Source of the DNA: DASXUC01 sp036505015
GTDB lineage: Bacteria; Sysuimicrobiota; Sysuimicrobiia; Sysuimicrobiales; Kaftiobacteriaceae
Length of the DNA stretch: 64,000 bases
Reading direction: 5' to 3'
Assembly: GCA_036505015.1 (NCBI GenBank)
Contig: DASXUC010000116.1
Coordinates: forward strand, 1-64,000
The position numbers and the translations under genes were made by a program. Under the pieces are notes generated by a model. That model ran no database searches. It was not told where the DNA came from and was given only the letters and a program-made list of their open reading frames with translations. Shown here one piece after another: positions 61,308 to 64,000 of this stretch. Positions within the stretch are counted from its first letter, which is position 1. Each line of letters starts with the position of its first letter.

Positions 61308-61532
61308 GCGTTGGTGCCAGGTGTTACCCGCCGTTCGGCCCTCGATGTCGAGGGCACAGCGCGGTCAGGCGGAAGAGAGGGGGGCCGTTTGCAGGAACGA
61401 TCCGCCGAGCCGGGATGGTAGGGGACGAAAAAAGGGCCGACGGTCGACCGGTCGTACAGAGAGGAAACACGCACACTCGTCTGTCCCACCGGATCGTCTG
61501 CGGCTCAATACTCTAGGGGGTAACGAGCCGAC
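61308..61532 (+). other. Long untranslated leader ahead of the SLH porin gene
   Basis: 225 bases without a gene. Short dyads are visible (CCTCGATGTCGAGG near 61343; CGACGGTCGACCGGTCG near 61439) and the stretch is purine-rich. CTAGGGGGTAAC precedes the ATG. A structured leader for an abundant porin mRNA is possible; I match no known riboswitch class. Confidence 0.4.
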
Positions 61533-63110
61533 ATGAAGAAAGTCGCGCTTGCCTTTGCAGCATTGCTCGTGCTTATGGTTGTCGCCCCCGCCTTCAGCCA
61601 GCCGTTCGCGGACGTGCCCACGGATCACTGGGCATTCGATGCGATCGCGGAACTGGCTGCGAAGGGGATCATCGAGGGCTACCCCGATGGAACCTTCAAG
61701 GGCGATCGGGCGCTGACCCGTTACGAAATGGCCATGGTGATCGCCAGAGTGCTGGCGCGCATCGAGGCCATCAAAATCCCGCCGCCTCCGGCCCCGGTGA
61801 AGATCCCGCCGCCTGAGGTCACGCGGGCAGACATCCAGACCCTGCAGCGGCTGATTAACGAGTTCCGCGCAGAGCTGGCCGCTCTCGGCGTGCGGGTCAC
61901 CGCGGTGGAGGAGGAGCTCACCGCCTTAAAGGCGCGTGTAGACAACACCTTCATCACCGGTGACTGGACGTACATCTACTCGCTGGGCGGTGTTCCGAGC
62001 AGCTGGGAAGGTGGGTACTTCCCGCAGGTCATGCGGAGTCGCATCCGCCTGACCGTCCGGGGCCGCGTGGGCAGCCACACGTCCGTCTTCGCGCGTCTCC
62101 GGTGGAACAGCCGGACCTCCCTCGGCGACAGCGGTGCAGATTCGTTTGTCGTCGACTTCGACCGGTTGTACTTTGACTACGCCGCGCCGTTTGGCGTGAC
62201 GTTCCGCGTCGGCCGCGATTACTGGACCCTGGGCGACAACGGCATCCTGCTCGTGGGCCTGTTCTCCAGGGAAGGTATTCGCGCGCAGGGGAGCTTCGGT
62301 CCGCTGACGCTGACGGCCCTGACATACTTTGGGCCGCCAAACCTCGTCGGCCAGTTGGGCGCTGTTGCGATCCCGACCTGGGCCGTCTATGCCTTCCGCG
62401 TGCAGGCGTCACTGCTCCCGGGCTGGACGTTCGGCGTGAACTTCCGCGCCGACCGCTGCGGCGGGGCTGGGGCGGTTGCCGGGTGTGGCAGCGGCGGGCT
62501 CTTTACCGGCTGGAACATCTTCGGCGTCTGGACCGGGTCCGGCTGGAGCTTCGACTGGTCGGGCAACATCATCCCGGGCGTGACGTTCTCGGGTGAGTAC
62601 GCGGCGTTCACGCCGTCCGCGGGATGCCCCACCGGCGCCATCGGTGGGATCACGACCGCCACCGGCTGCAGCGCGCTATTCGCCAACGTCGCATTCGACC
62701 TCGGACGGCTGACCGGCATGACGTCGTTCAGCCCGATGGTCAACGTCTGGTACAAGAACTACGGCGCCTATTACCTGCTGAACCAGTCGAACCAGTTCAG
62801 CCTGGGCGGCCTGTGGTGGGGCTACAACAACCGCAACGTGAGGGCATGGGGCGTGGACGTCAGCATCAAGCCCATGACCGACCTCACGCTCTACTTCGCG
62901 TACGAGAACGGCGTAGTGAACAACGCGAACATCTTCTGGAACTTCCCGGCAGTGCTCGCGGGTGACAACTACGTCGCCTATGTCGCGCGGGCCCAGTACA
63001 ACCTGGGTCACAACGCGAACATCGCGCTCGAGTACTACAACTACCGCAACGTGACGACCGCAGACCAGATCGAGAGTCTGTACGCGGTCCGTCTGTTCCA
63101 CCGCTGGTAG
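61533..63110 (+). CDS. SLH-domain outer-membrane porin
   Basis: A 525-residue porin. Signal peptide (VALAFAALLVLMVVAPAFSQ), one SLH domain (about 24-70; FADVPTDHWAFDAIAELAAK, GIIEGYPDGTFKGDRALTRY), a coiled-coil stalk (about 95-140), and a beta-barrel rich in Tyr/Trp/Gly ending YAVRLFHRW. The SLH domain binds peptidoglycan-linked polymer and anchors the outer membrane, an arrangement known from Deinococcus, Cyanobacteria and other diderm Terrabacteria. A strong terminator follows, so it is probably a highly expressed single gene. Confidence 0.93.
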   Translation: MKKVALAFAALLVLMVVAPAFSQPFADVPTDHWAFDAIAELAAKGIIEGYPDGTFKGDRALTRYEMAMVIARVLARIEAIKIPPPPAPVKIPPPEVTRADIQTLQRLINEFRAELAALGVRVTAVEEELTALKARVDNTFITGDWTYIYSLGGVPSSWEGGYFPQVMRSRIRLTVRGRVGSHTSVFARLRWNSRTSLGDSGADSFVVDFDRLYFDYAAPFGVTFRVGRDYWTLGDNGILLVGLFSREGIRAQGSFGPLTLTALTYFGPPNLVGQLGAVAIPTWAVYAFRVQASLLPGWTFGVNFRADRCGGAGAVAGCGSGGLFTGWNIFGVWTGSGWSFDWSGNIIPGVTFSGEYAAFTPSAGCPTGAIGGITTATGCSALFANVAFDLGRLTGMTSFSPMVNVWYKNYGAYYLLNQSNQFSLGGLWWGYNNRNVRAWGVDVSIKPMTDLTLYFAYENGVVNNANIFWNFPAVLAGDNYVAYVARAQYNLGHNANIALEYYNYRNVTTADQIESLYAVRLFHRW

Positions 63111-63124
63111 TTGCCGCTGCAGTC

Positions 63125-63159
63125 GGGCCCGGGGGGAATTGCCCCCGGGCCCTTTTTGT
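63125..63159 (+). terminator. Strong intrinsic terminator of the SLH porin gene
   Basis: A stem of about twelve GC pairs (GGGCCCGGGGG with its complement CCCCCGGGCCC), short loop AATT, then TTTTTGTTT. Confidence 0.93.
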
Positions 63160-63283
63160 TTACGCCCGTATTCCGTTTGCGGCCCGCCTGGGTTACAATG
63201 GCCTTCGGAGCGCGCATCGATTCAGATCCGACGTGGGATAGTAAAGAGCGAGACCGTAGATCGCGACGTGCGGGGGATAGGCT

Positions 63284-63547
63284 ATGAAGATCTTGCTCGC
63301 CGTGGTGGTATTCGCAATCGTCGCCCAGTTCCCCAGCTGCGGCAACTTTGGCATCCAGCAGGGCGACATCGTCGGGTTTGTTGATGACAAGTACATCGCC
63401 GCCATCGACGGGCCGGCGCTGCCGTACATCGTCATCGGCGCCACCGAGTACGAAGTGCCGTGGTATTTCTACCGGCTGGTGTCCATCAACGACCTCGTGA
63501 AGTTCAGCCACGGCACCTGGACCATTCTGAAGAAGGCGGCGAGATAG
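63284..63547 (+). CDS. Small exported hypothetical protein
   Basis: An 87-residue protein. The N-terminus (ILLAVVVFAIVAQFPSC) is a signal peptide or anchor and ends with Cys-19, but FPSC is a poor lipobox. The rest (GDIVGFVDDKYIAAIDGPAL, PYIVIGATEYEVPWYFYRLV) looks like a small beta domain. No family recognised. TACAAT (63194-63199) with TTCCGT 17 bases upstream may be its promoter. GGGGGATAGG precedes the ATG. Confidence 0.7.
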   Translation: MKILLAVVVFAIVAQFPSCGNFGIQQGDIVGFVDDKYIAAIDGPALPYIVIGATEYEVPWYFYRLVSINDLVKFSHGTWTILKKAAR

Positions 63548-63570
63548 CGGCAGCGCGGCGCGCGGCAGGA

Positions 63571-63600
63571 TTGACGCCCCGCCGCGCGAAATGGTAGAGT
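63571..63600 (+). promoter_or_regulatory. Sigma-70-type promoter of the pyr leader
   Basis: TTGACG (63571-63576) and TAGAGT (63595-63600) with an 18-base spacer, just upstream of the PyrR-type hairpin. Confidence 0.55.
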
Positions 63601-63619
63601 CCAAACGAGCCAGGTCGTG

Positions 63620-63651
63620 CCTTTAAACCGGTCCTGTGAGACCGGAAAGGG
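63620..63651 (+). promoter_or_regulatory. PyrR-type binding hairpin in the pyr leader
   Basis: CCTTTAAACCGGTCCTGTGA followed by GACCGGAAAGGG (63620-63651) folds as CCTTT/AAAGG and CCGGTC/GACCGG around a loop resembling the conserved PyrR anti-antiterminator loop. With the terminator at 63721 it implies UMP-dependent attenuation of pyrB. Confidence 0.8.
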
Positions 63652-63659
63652 ACCCAGTG

Positions 63660-63790
63660 ACAAACGGGAACGCGGGAACGCGGGAACGCGGGAACGCGAC
63701 AACAACAGAGTGGATGTCCAGGACAGGGGGTCGTGCCCCTGTCCCTTCCATTTTGCGCGATCCCGCGATCCCCCGATCCCGCTATCCCGG
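63660..63790. repeat. Tandem-unit inverted element inside the pyr leader (GGGAACGC type)
   Basis: The left arm (63666-63699) has four GGGAACGC units; the right arm (63758-63790) iterates GATCCCGC, roughly the inverted form. The attenuator terminator lies between the arms, so arm pairing would enclose it. Confidence 0.65.
63721..63755 (+). terminator. Attenuator terminator of the pyr leader
   Basis: GGACAGGGG pairs with CCCCTGTCC around GTCGTG, followed by CTTCCATTTT. Position between the PyrR-type hairpin and pyrB fits an attenuator. Confidence 0.75.
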
Positions 63791-63802
63791 AGGGGCCGGC
63801 TG

Positions 63803-64000
63803 ATGCCCCACCTCCTCGCCCTCCGCGATCTGTCCGCCACCGAGATCACCGGCCTGCTGGACCGCTCTGAGATCTATGCGGCCGCCGACCGCGGCGATGA
63901 GCTGGCCGGCCTGACGATGGCGACGCTGTTCTACGAGCCCAGCACGCGTACGGAGATCTCCTTTGAGCTCGCCGCGCGCAGGCTGGGGGCGGACGTCGTG
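63803..64000 (+). CDS. pyrB: Aspartate carbamoyltransferase catalytic subunit (3' partial)
   Basis: The first 66 residues of ATCase, which makes carbamoyl aspartate in UMP synthesis. LLALRDLSATEITGLLDRSE is the family N-terminus and FYEPSTRTEISFELAARRLG contains the carbamoyl-phosphate-binding STRT motif. GGAGGGG lies upstream of the ATG. The gene continues past the window end. It is controlled by the leader elements above. Confidence 0.95.
   Translation, partial: MPHLLALRDLSATEITGLLDRSEIYAAADRGDELAGLTMATLFYEPSTRTEISFELAARRLGADVV

Noticed and set aside
61380..61440. Possible c-di-GMP or other riboswitch in the porin leader (GAGCCGGGATGGTAGG resembles part of a known motif)
   Set aside because: The partner helices and tetraloop/receptor of the c-di-GMP class are not visible.

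Overview
The window is high-GC bacterial chromosome from a diderm (two-membrane) organism. It carries lipid A synthesis genes (lpxD, lpxC, fabZ, lpxA, lpxI, lpxB), Lpt export genes, BamA, a TamB-like protein, three OmpH/Skp-like chaperones, a TonB-dependent receptor and an S-layer-homology (SLH) porin. The SLH porin, a DUF3084 protein and an S55 (SpoIVB-type) peptidase-like protein, together with a complete lipid A pathway, suggest a diderm Terrabacteria-type lineage (candidate division CSP1-3/Sysuimicrobiota, Armatimonadota or a relative). That placement is inference; there is no rRNA in the window.

Layout. 1-3001: end of a 2-oxoacid dehydrogenase operon (E1 beta, E2, lipoyl synthase). 3141-4009: a four-helix-bundle protein and RidA. 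About 4100-12100 is an accessory region: an HTH/LAGLIDADG-like ORF that reads through a tRNA-Gln gene, two pairs of direct repeats, a frameshifted OLD-family nuclease, a protease-like secreted protein, a LamG-type lectin gene coupled to a VPS62-like gene, and gene fragments. 12227-14582: ArsR regulator with a double AHSA1 protein, VOC protein and DinB protein. 14586-17090: BNR-repeat secreted protein divergent from a second ArsR gene with a small ArsP-like membrane protein. 17165-19578: MASE1-SpoIIE-HATPase and STAS partner-switching pair. 19611-25249: exported intradiol dioxygenase, cytochrome P450, Tat-exported amine oxidase and a drug-type ABC transporter split by a MITE-like inverted repeat.

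25335-55891 is almost entirely one strand and mostly devoted to the cell envelope: glmU, prs, a WecA-like transferase, WecB-like epimerase, a lipoyl-like anchored protein, S55-peptidase-like protein, TamB, a sigma/putative anti-sigma pair, BamA, an unknown outer-membrane protein, three OmpH paralogues, the Lpx set, LptC-LptA-LptB-LptF/G, a glycosyltransferase and a DUF3084 protein. In order, the genes make UDP-GlcNAc and lipid-linked sugar, make lipid A, move lipopolysaccharide out, and fold outer-membrane proteins.

55892-64000: a cobalamin riboswitch ahead of a BtuB-like receptor and a DUF6580 membrane protein, a TonB-like protein, an O-antigen-ligase-like protein, a RuvX-like protein, the SLH porin with a strong terminator, a small exported protein, and a pyr leader (PyrR-type hairpin plus attenuator) ahead of pyrB, which runs off the window.

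The most unusual non-coding signal is a family of intergenic elements between the envelope and downstream genes. Each consists of a short unit repeated in tandem, followed by an inverted copy of the same iteration. The unit differs at every locus while the architecture is the same.
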